Source: Cytophagaceae bacterium (GTDB lineage: Bacteria; Bacteroidota; Bacteroidia; Cytophagales; Spirosomataceae). Taken from it: 64,000 nt of DNA. The notes beneath the pieces are model-generated. The model ran no database searches, was not told the origin of the DNA, and saw only the letters and a program-made list of their open reading frames with translations. Of the stretch, positions 7,374-16,745 are shown piece after piece (position 1 is the first letter of the stretch; each line of letters opens with the position of its first letter). The translations under genes and the position numbers were made by a program. Location: assembly GCA_027491195.1 (NCBI GenBank), contig JAIXWQ010000012.1:124001-188000 (forward strand), given 5' to 3'.

Positions 7374-10208
7374 GTGCCTAAAGATTCCTCGATTAAATCC
7401 GTCCTGATTATTGGTTCTGGTCCCATTGTGATCGGTCAAGCTTGTGAATTTGACTATTCCGGTTCCCAAGCCGCTCGATCCTTACGGGAAGAAGGGATTG
7501 AGGTGATCTTGATTAACTCAAATCCGGCGACAATCATGACGGATCCGATGAATGCGGATCACGTTTACTTGAAGCCATTAGAGAAAGCGTCAATCATTCA
7601 CATCTTAGAAAATCACAAGGTGGATGCCGTTTTACCTACCATGGGAGGTCAAACAGCCTTGAACTTGGCGATTGATTGTGATGCGGCAGGTATTTGGGAA
7701 AAATATGGTGTGCGCATCATCGGGGTTGATATCAAAGCCATCGAAACGACAGAAGATCGCGAGAAATTCCGTCTGAAGATGTTAGAAATCGGGGTGGGTG
7801 TATGTAAAGGACGTACGGCTCGTTCGTTCTTGGAAGGAAAAGAGATTGCACAAGAAACGGGTTTCCCGTTAGTGATTCGCCCATCGTTTACCTTAGGTGG
7901 AACGGGTGGAGGTTTCGTGCACGATCCAAAAGACTTTGACGCAGCCTTGAATAAAGGTTTACACGCATCACCTACCCACGAGGTGTTAGTCGAGCAATCC
8001 ATCATGGGTTGGCAAGAATACGAATTAGAATTATTACGCGATAATTTAGGTAACGTGATCATTATCTGTTCGATCGAAAACTTCGATCCAATGGGTATTC
8101 ACACGGGAGATTCGATTACGGTGGCGCCAGCGATGACGCTTCCAGATACCATCTACCAGCGTATGCGTGATATGGCCATCAAAATGATGAACGCCATCGG
8201 TCAATTTGCGGGTGGATGTAACGTTCAGTTCTCGTTGAATCCGGAGACGGATGAAATTATTGCGATTGAAATTAACCCAAGGGTATCTCGCTCTTCGGCT
8301 TTGGCCTCTAAAGCAACTGGATATCCGATTGCGAAGATTGCTGCGAAAATGGCGATCGGTTATAATTTAGATGAATTAACGAATGCAATCACGGGAACGA
8401 CGTCTGCTTATTTCGAGCCGGCTTTAGACTACGTGATTGTGAAAGTGCCACGTTGGAACTTTGATAAGTTCAAAGGCGCAGATCGTACCTTAGGATTACA
8501 GATGAAATCGGTGGGTGAGACCATGGGTATCGGACGTAATTTCCAAGAAGCCTTACAAAAAGCGTGTCAATCTCTAGAGATCAAGCGGAATGGTATGGGT
8601 GCGGACGGTAAGGAATTGCGCGATCAGGAGGCGATTATGTACTCTTTAGCGAATCCATCTTGGAACCGTTTGTTTCACATCTACGATGCCTTCAAAATGG
8701 GCATTTCGTTCAAAACGATCCAACAATTAACGAAGATCAACAAATGGTTCTTGAACCAAATCGAAGATCTAGTGCGCGTGGAGAAGGAAATGGAGAAATA
8801 CTCGATCCACAATATTCCAACAATACTTTTAGAAGAAGCGAAGCACAAAGGATTCGCAGATCGCCAAATCGCTCACACGCTTCGTTGTCTAGAATCGGAA
8901 GTGTATGACAAGCGTAACGAAGTAGGGATCAAGCGTATCTATAAATGTGTAGATACCTGTGCAGCGGAATTCGAAGCGAAGACACCGTACTATTACTCGA
9001 CGTTTGGACAAGAGGGTGCATCAGCCGTTCTTGATAACGAATCAGTTTCATCGACTCGTAAAAAAGTAGTTGTTTTAGGTTCTGGTCCAAACCGCATCGG
9101 TCAAGGTATCGAGTTCGATTATTCTTGTGTTCACGGCGTGTTAGCAGCGAAAGAAGCAGGATACGAAACGATTATGATTAACTCGAATCCGGAGACCGTT
9201 TCAACGGACTTCGATATCGCAGATAAATTATACTTCGAGCCGGTATTCTGGGAGCACGTGTATGACATCATTCAGCACGAAAAACCAGAAGGCGTTATCG
9301 TTCAATTAGGTGGCCAAACAGCCCTTAAATTAGCCGAGAAATTATCTAAATACGGCATTAAAATCCTAGGTACTTCGTTCGAAGCCTTAGATTTAGCCGA
9401 AGATCGCGGTGCCTTCTCTAGCTTGTTGAAAGACTTAGATATTCCATATCCTAAGTTTGGGGTATGTGAAGATGCAGACAATGCAGTAGGTTTAGGGCGC
9501 GAATTAGGTTATCCTTTATTAGTTCGTCCATCGTACGTTTTAGGTGGTCAATCGATGAAAATCGTGATCAACGAGCAAGAATTAGAGCAACATGTGGTGG
9601 ATATCTTGCGCGATATTCCAGGCAATAAAATCTTATTAGATCACTTCTTGGAGAACGCAATCGAAGCAGAAGCAGATGCGATTTGCGATGGCGAGGACGT
9701 GTATATCATCGGTGTGATGGAGCACATTGAGCCGGCGGGCATTCACTCCGGTGATTCTCACTCGGTATTACCTCCATTCGATTTATCGGAGAAGGTGATC
9801 AAGCAAATCGAAGATCATACGCGTAAAATTGCCGTGGCTTTGAAGACCAAAGGTCTATTAAACATCCAATTCGCCGTGAAAGACGAAGTGGTATATATTA
9901 TTGAAGCAAACCCACGTGCCTCCCGTACCGTTCCATTCATTTGCAAGGCTTACCAAGAGCCGTATGTGAACTACGCGACGAAGGTGATGTTAGGAGATAA
10001 GAAAGTGAAGGATTTCAACTTCAAGCCAGTGAAGAAAGGATATGCAATAAAAATCCCGGTATTCTCTTTCTCTAAATTCCCCAATGTAAATATGGAATTA
10101 GGGCCAGAAATGAAGTCAACAGGTGAGGCGATCTATTTCATTGATGATTTGAAAGACGATTTCTTCCGCAAAGTGTATGGTGAGAGAAACTTGTATCTAA
10201 GTAGATAA
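7374..10208 (+). CDS. carB: Carbamoyl-phosphate synthase large subunit, lacking the MGS domain
   Basis: Makes carbamoyl phosphate for arginine and pyrimidine synthesis with the small subunit CarA (not in the window). Start codon is GTG. Both synthetase halves are present: GSGPIVIGQACEFDYSGSQ near the N-terminus and GSGPNRIGQGIEFDYS near 567, each followed by an ATP-grasp domain (for example SFTLGGTGGGF and SYVLGGQSMK). The protein is 944 aa, about 130 short of the E. coli enzyme. It stops just after the second ATP-grasp half, so the C-terminal methylglyoxal-synthase-like regulatory domain is missing. The next gene begins 1 nt after the stop, which argues against a recent frameshift. Confidence 0.95.
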   Translation: MPKDSSIKSVLIIGSGPIVIGQACEFDYSGSQAARSLREEGIEVILINSNPATIMTDPMNADHVYLKPLEKASIIHILENHKVDAVLPTMGGQTALNLAIDCDAAGIWEKYGVRIIGVDIKAIETTEDREKFRLKMLEIGVGVCKGRTARSFLEGKEIAQETGFPLVIRPSFTLGGTGGGFVHDPKDFDAALNKGLHASPTHEVLVEQSIMGWQEYELELLRDNLGNVIIICSIENFDPMGIHTGDSITVAPAMTLPDTIYQRMRDMAIKMMNAIGQFAGGCNVQFSLNPETDEIIAIEINPRVSRSSALASKATGYPIAKIAAKMAIGYNLDELTNAITGTTSAYFEPALDYVIVKVPRWNFDKFKGADRTLGLQMKSVGETMGIGRNFQEALQKACQSLEIKRNGMGADGKELRDQEAIMYSLANPSWNRLFHIYDAFKMGISFKTIQQLTKINKWFLNQIEDLVRVEKEMEKYSIHNIPTILLEEAKHKGFADRQIAHTLRCLESEVYDKRNEVGIKRIYKCVDTCAAEFEAKTPYYYSTFGQEGASAVLDNESVSSTRKKVVVLGSGPNRIGQGIEFDYSCVHGVLAAKEAGYETIMINSNPETVSTDFDIADKLYFEPVFWEHVYDIIQHEKPEGVIVQLGGQTALKLAEKLSKYGIKILGTSFEALDLAEDRGAFSSLLKDLDIPYPKFGVCEDADNAVGLGRELGYPLLVRPSYVLGGQSMKIVINEQELEQHVVDILRDIPGNKILLDHFLENAIEAEADAICDGEDVYIIGVMEHIEPAGIHSGDSHSVLPPFDLSEKVIKQIEDHTRKIAVALKTKGLLNIQFAVKDEVVYIIEANPRASRTVPFICKAYQEPYVNYATKVMLGDKKVKDFNFKPVKKGYAIKIPVFSFSKFPNVNMELGPEMKSTGEAIYFIDDLKDDFFRKVYGERNLYLSR

Positions 10209-10209
10209 G

Positions 10210-10467
10210 ATGTTAAAACTTATTGCCCTCGGTTTAGTTTTATACTATGTAGTCATTCCACTTCTTCGTTTTTTAATGAAGGGTTATGTGATTACGCAGG
10301 TGCATAAAAAGATGTCAGAGCAGGATATTCGGGCGAAACAAGCTTCGGCTCGCAAGCGCAAGGAGGGTACGATTGATGTGGATTATGTGCCTCCAACTGC
10401 CTCTAAAACGAAGACAAAGCCGGCGGACGACGGTGATTATGTTCCCTACGAAGAAATTAAGGATTAA
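10210..10467 (+). CDS. DUF4834-like small membrane protein
   Basis: 85 aa: one N-terminal membrane helix (about 3-20), a basic stretch, then an acidic tail ending in GDYVPYEEIKD. This matches my recollection of the Bacteroidota DUF4834 family, of unknown function. It begins 1 nt after the carB stop and is probably co-transcribed with it. Confidence 0.65.
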   Translation: MLKLIALGLVLYYVVIPLLRFLMKGYVITQVHKKMSEQDIRAKQASARKRKEGTIDVDYVPPTASKTKTKPADDGDYVPYEEIKD

Positions 10468-10471
10468 CAGT

Positions 10472-10765
10472 ATGAGAGGAATCGTTATTTACTGCTTTAT
10501 CGTATTTAGTCTGCTATTGAAAGATGGAATTTCATTAGCGATTAATACGTTGCGCGAGCAGGAAAAAACGACAATTTCTTATGATATGTCGGTAGAAGAT
10601 TCTCCTGAAGAGGATGGTGCCGAAGATTTATTTACAGCGACCTTAGTGGATGGGATTACACCCGTTTTAGTTCATTATTCAGTTCAAGAGATGCTAGACC
10701 AATACAAGGCATCTCCATTACAAGTTCTTTTAGAACAAGTAAGCCCCCCTCCCCGCACGGCGTAA
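10472..10765 (+). CDS. Small exported or membrane protein upstream of the RND efflux genes
   Basis: 97 aa from the ATG at 10472. The frame is open further upstream but would overlap the DUF4834-like gene. A hydrophobic N-terminus (about 3-23) could be a signal peptide or anchor. The rest is acidic (VEDSPEEDGAEDL) and ends in SPPPRTA. I do not recognise the family. It starts 4 nt after the previous stop. Position suggests it belongs either to the carB transcript or to the head of the efflux operon. Confidence 0.5.
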   Translation: MRGIVIYCFIVFSLLLKDGISLAINTLREQEKTTISYDMSVEDSPEEDGAEDLFTATLVDGITPVLVHYSVQEMLDQYKASPLQVLLEQVSPPPRTA

Positions 10766-10808
10766 CACGCCTGCTTTTTGAAACAAAATCATAAAACTTT
10801 CTTGTCAT

Positions 10809-10826
10809 AATACCCATAAGGGTATT
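10809..10826. promoter_or_regulatory. Palindrome upstream of the efflux operon (candidate operator)
   Basis: AATACCC, loop ATAA, GGGTATT: a perfect 7-bp inverted repeat ending 13 nt before the next start at 10840. It lacks a T tract, so it is not a typical terminator, and position and symmetry fit a regulator binding site. No regulator gene is adjacent. Confidence 0.4.
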
Positions 10827-10839
10827 AAATACGTGAATC

Positions 10840-11100
10840 ATGCAAACATTCGCCCAAACGGTCTTGTTTGTCTGCTTGACTTTTATAGGCTATGCTCAGG
10901 GGAAGCACTATAAAAATCAGATAAATAAGACATTAACAGAAAAAGTAAACCTAGAAATAAAGGTGGAAGAAAAAATGACAATACCTTCTTCTCAAACCCC
11001 GAAGTACCAGCAAGTGAATCCCAATATTCAATTTGCAGACACTTCTAAAACGAAAAAAAATAACGCCTCCTATAAACAGCATGGAGGCAAACCAAACTAA
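10840..11100 (+). CDS. Small predicted secreted protein, unknown function
   Basis: 86 aa with a signal peptide (hydrophobic 6-17, likely cut after GYAQG around 19-21) and a short polar, lysine-rich mature part of about 65 aa. No cysteines and no recognised domain. It sits 6 nt before the RND adaptor gene, so it probably belongs to that operon and may be a periplasmic accessory; that role is inferred only from position. Confidence 0.5.
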   Translation: MQTFAQTVLFVCLTFIGYAQGKHYKNQINKTLTEKVNLEIKVEEKMTIPSSQTPKYQQVNPNIQFADTSKTKKNNASYKQHGGKPN

Positions 11101-11106
11101 GTCGAT

Positions 11107-12210
11107 ATGAAAAAAATTCTTTTTGGCCTTTTACTTTTAAGCGCTTGCACCACAAAAAAAGAAGAAGTAGAAGAAATTCAAACGCTTGAAGTTTCTTCTC
11201 CCATTTCAGTAGATACCACCATCCAGCAGGAGTTTGTGGCGGATATTCATGCCGTTCAAAATGTGGAAATCCGTGCCCGCGTGAAGGGATATCTAGATCG
11301 AATCTTAGTCGATGAAGGAAAACAGGTCCGCAAAGGCCAAATCATGTTTACCATCAATAGCCAAGAATACGTGGCTGACTTAGCCCGCGCGAAGGCGGTT
11401 TTGAGCCAAGCTTCGGCGGAATTGAAAGCAGAGGAATTGACCTTAGTGAATACCCGCTTGCTAGTGGATAAAAATGTCATTTCGAAGAATCAATTAGCCA
11501 TTTCGTTAGCGAAAGTGGATGGACTAAGGGCGAAAAGGGAAGAGGCTTTGGCCCATGTTAGAGCCGCGGAATTAAAGGTGGAACATTCGAATATTCGTGC
11601 GCCATTTGATGGTATGGTGGATCGATTGCCATTTAAGCGTGGTTCTTTGGTAGACGAAGGAACCTTGTTGACAACCTTATCTGATAACCACCATGTCTAT
11701 GCCTACTTTAATGTGTCAGAACAGGAATATCTAGCCTTTAGTGCAAAAGAAGGGGTGAATAAGTCTGCAGCAGTGGATTTAGTGTTAGCGAATGGCGAAA
11801 CTTATCCAGAGAAGGGTGTCGTGGAGACGATTGAAGGGGAATTTGATAAAAATACGGGAAACATTGCTTTCCGTGCTCGCTTCGCAAATCCGGCTAAATT
11901 ATTACGACATGGGGCCTCCGGTAAGGTACAATTGCCTAAAAAGGTAAGTGGGTACTGGGCTATTCCGCAGAAATCTGTTTTTGAGATTCAGGAAAAAAGT
12001 TATGTTTTTGTGAAGACTCCTTCCGGCGAAGTGAAGATGAAGAATATTACGCCGGACTTGAGAATTCCGCATTTCTATTTAGTAAAAAATGGATTCTCTA
12101 CGCAAGACACGGTGCTGGTAGAAGGTATTCAATTAGTGAAGCAAGGCCAAAAAATCAAGTCGACCTTCAAGCCAATGCGTCAATTATTCGCGGACTATAA
12201 AACACAATAA
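11107..12210 (+). CDS. RND efflux periplasmic adaptor subunit (membrane fusion protein)
   Basis: Links the inner-membrane pump to the outer-membrane channel. 367 aa, with a lipoprotein signal (LLLSAC, Cys14). In order it shows a biotinyl-lipoyl-like half (EIRARVKGYLDRILVDEGKQ), an alpha hairpin (about 95-160), the second lipoyl half (IRAPFDGMVDRLPF), a beta-barrel and the membrane-proximal domain. This is the AcrA/MexA architecture. It is followed after 1 nt by the pump gene. Confidence 0.9.
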   Translation: MKKILFGLLLLSACTTKKEEVEEIQTLEVSSPISVDTTIQQEFVADIHAVQNVEIRARVKGYLDRILVDEGKQVRKGQIMFTINSQEYVADLARAKAVLSQASAELKAEELTLVNTRLLVDKNVISKNQLAISLAKVDGLRAKREEALAHVRAAELKVEHSNIRAPFDGMVDRLPFKRGSLVDEGTLLTTLSDNHHVYAYFNVSEQEYLAFSAKEGVNKSAAVDLVLANGETYPEKGVVETIEGEFDKNTGNIAFRARFANPAKLLRHGASGKVQLPKKVSGYWAIPQKSVFEIQEKSYVFVKTPSGEVKMKNITPDLRIPHFYLVKNGFSTQDTVLVEGIQLVKQGQKIKSTFKPMRQLFADYKTQ

Positions 12211-12211
12211 G

Positions 12212-15200
12212 ATGGTACAACAATTCATCACTCGACCGGTATTGTCGATCGTTGTTTCGATCTTTATCGTGATTTTAGGGGTCATTGCAATGAAGCAATT
12301 GCCCATTACCCAATTCCCAGATATCGTACCTCCCGCAGTTACTGTAACCACTAAATATACAGGGGCGAATGCGGAGGTGTGTGCAAAAGCCGTGGTTACG
12401 CCTTTAGAGCGCGCCATTAACGGGGTGGCAGGGATGACCTATATGACCTCTGTTTCAGGAAACGACGGGACGAGTATAATTCAAGTGTATTTCGAAGTAG
12501 GGACGGACCCTGATGTGGCGGCTGTTAACGTGCAGACCCGTGTGCAAACGGTTTTGGACGAATTACCTGAGGAAGTTATCAAGGCCGGTGTGATTACGGA
12601 GAAAGAGGTGAACAGTATGCTCTTGTATGTAAACCTACTTAGTGAGGACAAGGACATCGATGAGAAGTTCATTTACAACTTTGCGGACATCAACGTTTTA
12701 CCAGAGTTGAAGCGTATCGATGGGGTAGGTTTTGCAGATATTATGGGTTCTCGTGAATATGCCATGCGTATTTGGTTACACCCAGATCGCCTATTTGCCT
12801 ATAAATTATCTGCGGAAGATGTCATTCAAGCGTTGCGTAATCAAAACGTGGAGGCAGCTCCGGGTAAGATAGGCGAAAGTTCGGGCAAGCATCCGCAGGC
12901 ATTACAATATGTGATGCGCTACACGGGTAAGTTTACGCAGGTGACGGAATATGAAAATCTAGTCATAAAGGCGACGGAGACGGGCCAGATTTTGCGCTTG
13001 AAAGATGTAGCCGATGTGGAGTTTGGGTCGCTTGATTATGATGTACTTTCGAAAGAAAATGGTCGTCCGTCTGCGGCGATTTTATTGAAACAACGTCCGG
13101 GTTCGAACGCCGCCGAGGTAATTGAAAACGTGAAGAAGCGCTTAGCGGAGTTGAAAACGAGCACTTTCCCGCCGGGGATGGGCTTCACGATTTCGTATGA
13201 CGTATCCCGTTTCTTGGATGCTTCCATTCACGAGGTAATTAAGACCTTATTAGAGGCCTTTATTTTAGTGGCGCTTGTCGTGTTTATTTTCTTGCAAGAC
13301 TGGCGAGCGACCTTGGTACCTATTATTGCGGTGCCAGTTTCACTCGTAGGAACATTTACGTTTATGCTCGCTTTCGGGTTCTCGATTAATTTGTTGACCC
13401 TTTTCTCTCTGGTTTTAGCCATCGGTATAGTGGTCGATAACGCGATTGTCGTAGTGGAGGCGGTCCATGCCAAAATGGAGGAAAAAGACATGCCCGTCCT
13501 AGCCGCCACCCAAGAGGCGATGCACGAAATTTCTGGTGCGATTTTGGCGATCACTTTAGTGATGGGTGCGGTATTCGTGCCAGTGGCCTTTTTATCTGGG
13601 CCGATCGGCGTGTTTTTCCGACAATTCTCCGTTACGATGGCGATCTCGATTGCCTTGTCCGGTCTAACCGCCTTAACACTTACGCCGGCACTCTGTGTTT
13701 TGCTCTTGAAGAAACCAGAGCATCATCAAAAGGGCTGGTTAGGTAAATTCTTCCATGCCTTTAACCAGCGTTATGAGGCGATTGCGCAGAAATACCTGGT
13801 TTGGGTGGGAGCTTTGATTAGTAAGCGCCTGTTGATGTGGATGATTTTACTAGCCTCTGTTGCTGGAACGGTGGTCTTATCGGGGATTGTTCCGAGTGGA
13901 TTTATTCCTTCGGAGGATCAAGGTACGCTGTATGTGAATGCGACGACTCCAGCAGGAGCTACCTTAGAGAGAACGGAGAGCGTTATGGACCAGGTGTTTA
14001 AATCCATTCAAGGAGTAGATGCCATTGAGTCTTTTTCTACTCTGGCAGGTTTTAGTTTATTAACAGATGGCTCTGGAGCCTCTTACGGAACAGGGATTAT
14101 TACGTTGAAACCTTGGGAGGAACGGAAAGAGACTGTGGACGAGTTAACGGAAATCATCAGGGAGAAGACCAAAGGCATTAAAGAGGCGAGTATTCAATTC
14201 TTCCCTCCGCCAGCGGTTCCGGGTTTTGGTAATGCGTCTGGTTTTGAATTCCGGATTCAGGACCGAAGTGGATCAGGTGATTTGCAGAAGTTAGCTGCCG
14301 TATCGAATGACTTCGCGAAGAAGTTGAATGAAATGCCTGAAATTCAAAATACCTTCTCGAGTTTTGACCCTTCTTTCCCTCAGTATATGCTGGAAGTGGA
14401 TCAAGAGGCAGCGGCTCAGAAAGGGGTGAATGTACTTCCTGCGATGGATAATTTACAAACCCTGCTTGGTAGTTTTTATGCGACGAACTTCATTCGTTTT
14501 GGCCAAATGTACAAAGTGATGGTGCAGGTCGATCCGCGCTACCGGGCTCATCCGGATGACGTATTGAAGTTTTATGCGAAAAACAAGGATGGAGAAATGG
14601 TGCCTTATTCCTCTTTCGTGAAGATGAAACGTGTCTATGGACCGGAGCAGTTTACCCGTTACAATATGTTTACGTCGGCGATGGTGAATGGTGAACCGGC
14701 GCCGGGCTTCAGTTCGGGTGCCGTTTTGGATATTATTCGGGCGCAAGCCGCTAAGAGTTTGCCGCGGGGATATACGCTAGAATGGTCGGGGATGACGCGG
14801 GAGGAAGATTTAGCGGGTAATCAGGCGATTTTCATTTTCGCCATCTGTCTGCTCTTTGTGTATCTCTTACTGGCGGCGCAATATGAATCCTTCCTATTGC
14901 CGTTCCCTGTACTTCTTTTCTTACCGATGGGGGCGATGGGGACCTATGCTTTCTTGTACCTATTCGGATTGCAGAACAACATTTATGCGCAAGTAGCGCT
15001 GGTGATGCTGATCGGTTTATTAGGGAAGAATGCGATTTTGATTGTGGAGTTTGCGATTGCCAAACAAAAGGAGGGAGCCTCCATCATCGAAGCCGCAAAA
15101 GAAGGGGCATTCTCTCGTTTGCGCCCTATTTTGATGACTTCCTTTGCTTTCGTGGCAGGTTTGATCCCCTTAATGGTGGCTTCTGGAGCCGGTGCCATTG

Positions 15201-15331
15201 GAAACCGAACCATCGGTACTGCCTCAGCGGGGGGTATGATTTTAGGGACAGTTGGAGGTTTATTAGTAATTCCGGGATTGTATGTGGTTTTCGCTACGCT
15301 CTCGGCTAAATGGTCAAAAAATGAAAAATAG
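12212..15331 (+). CDS. RND efflux transporter permease, HAE1 (AcrB-like) family
   Basis: Inner-membrane proton-driven pump, 1039 aa. It opens with QQFITRPVLSIVVSIFIVIL (first membrane helix), has two large periplasmic loops and about twelve helices. The TM4 proton-relay block reads GIVVDNAIVVVEA: Asp409 is present but the second acid of the usual Asp-Asp pair is Asn410. The TM10 Lys939 (LLGKNAILIVEF) is intact. The family exports hydrophobic drugs or bile-salt-like compounds. It lacks the features of metal (CusA/CzcA) pumps. Its end overlaps the start of the channel gene by 11 nt. Confidence 0.92.
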   Translation: MVQQFITRPVLSIVVSIFIVILGVIAMKQLPITQFPDIVPPAVTVTTKYTGANAEVCAKAVVTPLERAINGVAGMTYMTSVSGNDGTSIIQVYFEVGTDPDVAAVNVQTRVQTVLDELPEEVIKAGVITEKEVNSMLLYVNLLSEDKDIDEKFIYNFADINVLPELKRIDGVGFADIMGSREYAMRIWLHPDRLFAYKLSAEDVIQALRNQNVEAAPGKIGESSGKHPQALQYVMRYTGKFTQVTEYENLVIKATETGQILRLKDVADVEFGSLDYDVLSKENGRPSAAILLKQRPGSNAAEVIENVKKRLAELKTSTFPPGMGFTISYDVSRFLDASIHEVIKTLLEAFILVALVVFIFLQDWRATLVPIIAVPVSLVGTFTFMLAFGFSINLLTLFSLVLAIGIVVDNAIVVVEAVHAKMEEKDMPVLAATQEAMHEISGAILAITLVMGAVFVPVAFLSGPIGVFFRQFSVTMAISIALSGLTALTLTPALCVLLLKKPEHHQKGWLGKFFHAFNQRYEAIAQKYLVWVGALISKRLLMWMILLASVAGTVVLSGIVPSGFIPSEDQGTLYVNATTPAGATLERTESVMDQVFKSIQGVDAIESFSTLAGFSLLTDGSGASYGTGIITLKPWEERKETVDELTEIIREKTKGIKEASIQFFPPPAVPGFGNASGFEFRIQDRSGSGDLQKLAAVSNDFAKKLNEMPEIQNTFSSFDPSFPQYMLEVDQEAAAQKGVNVLPAMDNLQTLLGSFYATNFIRFGQMYKVMVQVDPRYRAHPDDVLKFYAKNKDGEMVPYSSFVKMKRVYGPEQFTRYNMFTSAMVNGEPAPGFSSGAVLDIIRAQAAKSLPRGYTLEWSGMTREEDLAGNQAIFIFAICLLFVYLLLAAQYESFLLPFPVLLFLPMGAMGTYAFLYLFGLQNNIYAQVALVMLIGLLGKNAILIVEFAIAKQKEGASIIEAAKEGAFSRLRPILMTSFAFVAGLIPLMVASGAGAIGNRTIGTASAGGMILGTVGGLLVIPGLYVVFATLSAKWSKNEK

Positions 15332-16745
15332 TTTATATGCCTTATGTGTCGTATTTGTGCTAGGTTCCTGCACCTCAGGTCTCTTGAAGGAACAGTACAA
15401 ATTGCAAGCTGAGTTAGGTACGTACCGAGATACGGAAGAGGAAAAGTCGGTGGCGGATGTACAGGAATGTTGGAAGCGAGATACCTTATTAGTGCAGTTG
15501 ATTGATTCGGTATTAGTTCGCAGCAATGATATCAAGATCGGATTTCTGCAGTTAGCCATGGCAAAGGCGGATTTTGGCTACCAACGAGGTCTGCTTAAAC
15601 CCACTGTTAACGGGATTATTCAGCCTAGTTTGCGTCGATTTGGAAAGTACACGATGGATGGGGTGGGAAATTACGATACGCAGTTTTCGACTAATATCAC
15701 CAAAGATCAAATTATTCCTGAGCACCTTCCTGATCTTCAAATCGGTCTTCAGTCGAGCTGGGAATTGGATATTTGGGGGAAGCTAACTAAAAAGAAAAAG
15801 GCAAGCGCACTCCGTTATTTAGCTTCTGAGTCAGGTCAGCAATGGTTGATAACTTCTTTAGTGGCAGAAGTAGCCAGTTCCTATGGCCAGCTAATCGCTT
15901 TAGACAAAGAATTAGATATCTTAAAAAACAATATTGAAATTCAGCGCAAAGCTTTTGAATTAGTCCAAGTGCAGAAAGAGGCGGGTACGGTAAATGAATC
16001 GGCAGTGCAACAACTAGAGGCACAGTGGTTAAACTCCCGTGCGCAAGAAGGTAATGTGCTCCAGCAAATCACTTCCTTAGAGAATGATATTCGATTCCTT
16101 TTAAATAAGCCAACGGCAACGATTCACCGATCGAAATTCCCTTTCCAATGCGCGTTGGATACCAGTTTGTTTACTCGTTTAAAGATTGATCAATTAGGGC
16201 GGAGGCCAGATGTAAAACAGGCAAAATTAAACCTGATGGCTGCTTTTGAAACGAAAGAAAGTGCGGCATTAGCTTTGAAGCCGTCCATTGTGCTTTCTGG
16301 AATTTTAGGGGTACAAGGTTTTCAGCCGGCTTATTTATTCCAGCTCCCCGCTTCAATGGCCTATCAATTATTGGGAGGGATTACCTCCCCTTGGTTAAAT
16401 AGATCTGCCATTACCTCGGAGATGTTGCGAACGGAGTCCTCCTGGAAGGCGCAGGATTTAGCCTACCAAAATGCCCTAGTCAAAGGTTATTTAGAATGGG
16501 ATACGCAGGTAAAGTCGTTGACCTATTTACAAACCCAACAGCAATTAAAGCAACGCGAGGTATTACTAACAAAAGGGGCCATCAATACCGTGGGCACCTT
16601 ATTTTTAACGGCAAACGCCAGTTATTTAGAGGTGTTAACAGCCCAGCAAAATGCGTTGAGATCTGAATTAGAACTATTAGAAATATCGCGTAATCAATGG
16701 ATGCGCGCCATTAATTTGTATCGTGTATTAGGAGGAGGCTGGTAG
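15321..16745 (+). CDS. TolC-family outer membrane efflux lipoprotein
   Basis: Outer-membrane channel of the tripartite pump, 474 aa. I chose the ATG at 15321 because it places a lipoprotein signal (VLGSC, Cys17) at the N-terminus; an earlier in-frame start would bury it. Two long helical repeats characteristic of OEP domains follow (around 130-290 and 310-470), with LGRRPDVKQAKLNL between them, a hallmark of the NodT/OprM group. The 3' end overlaps the convergent purN by 18 bp. Confidence 0.88.
   Translation: MKNSLYALCVVFVLGSCTSGLLKEQYKLQAELGTYRDTEEEKSVADVQECWKRDTLLVQLIDSVLVRSNDIKIGFLQLAMAKADFGYQRGLLKPTVNGIIQPSLRRFGKYTMDGVGNYDTQFSTNITKDQIIPEHLPDLQIGLQSSWELDIWGKLTKKKKASALRYLASESGQQWLITSLVAEVASSYGQLIALDKELDILKNNIEIQRKAFELVQVQKEAGTVNESAVQQLEAQWLNSRAQEGNVLQQITSLENDIRFLLNKPTATIHRSKFPFQCALDTSLFTRLKIDQLGRRPDVKQAKLNLMAAFETKESAALALKPSIVLSGILGVQGFQPAYLFQLPASMAYQLLGGITSPWLNRSAITSEMLRTESSWKAQDLAYQNALVKGYLEWDTQVKSLTYLQTQQQLKQREVLLTKGAINTVGTLFLTANASYLEVLTAQQNALRSELELLEISRNQWMRAINLYRVLGGGW

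Noticed and set aside
10209-10467. Frameshifted remainder of carB (missing MGS domain)
   Set aside because: The sequence after the carB stop encodes a coherent DUF4834-like membrane protein in another frame, with no MGS-like residues.
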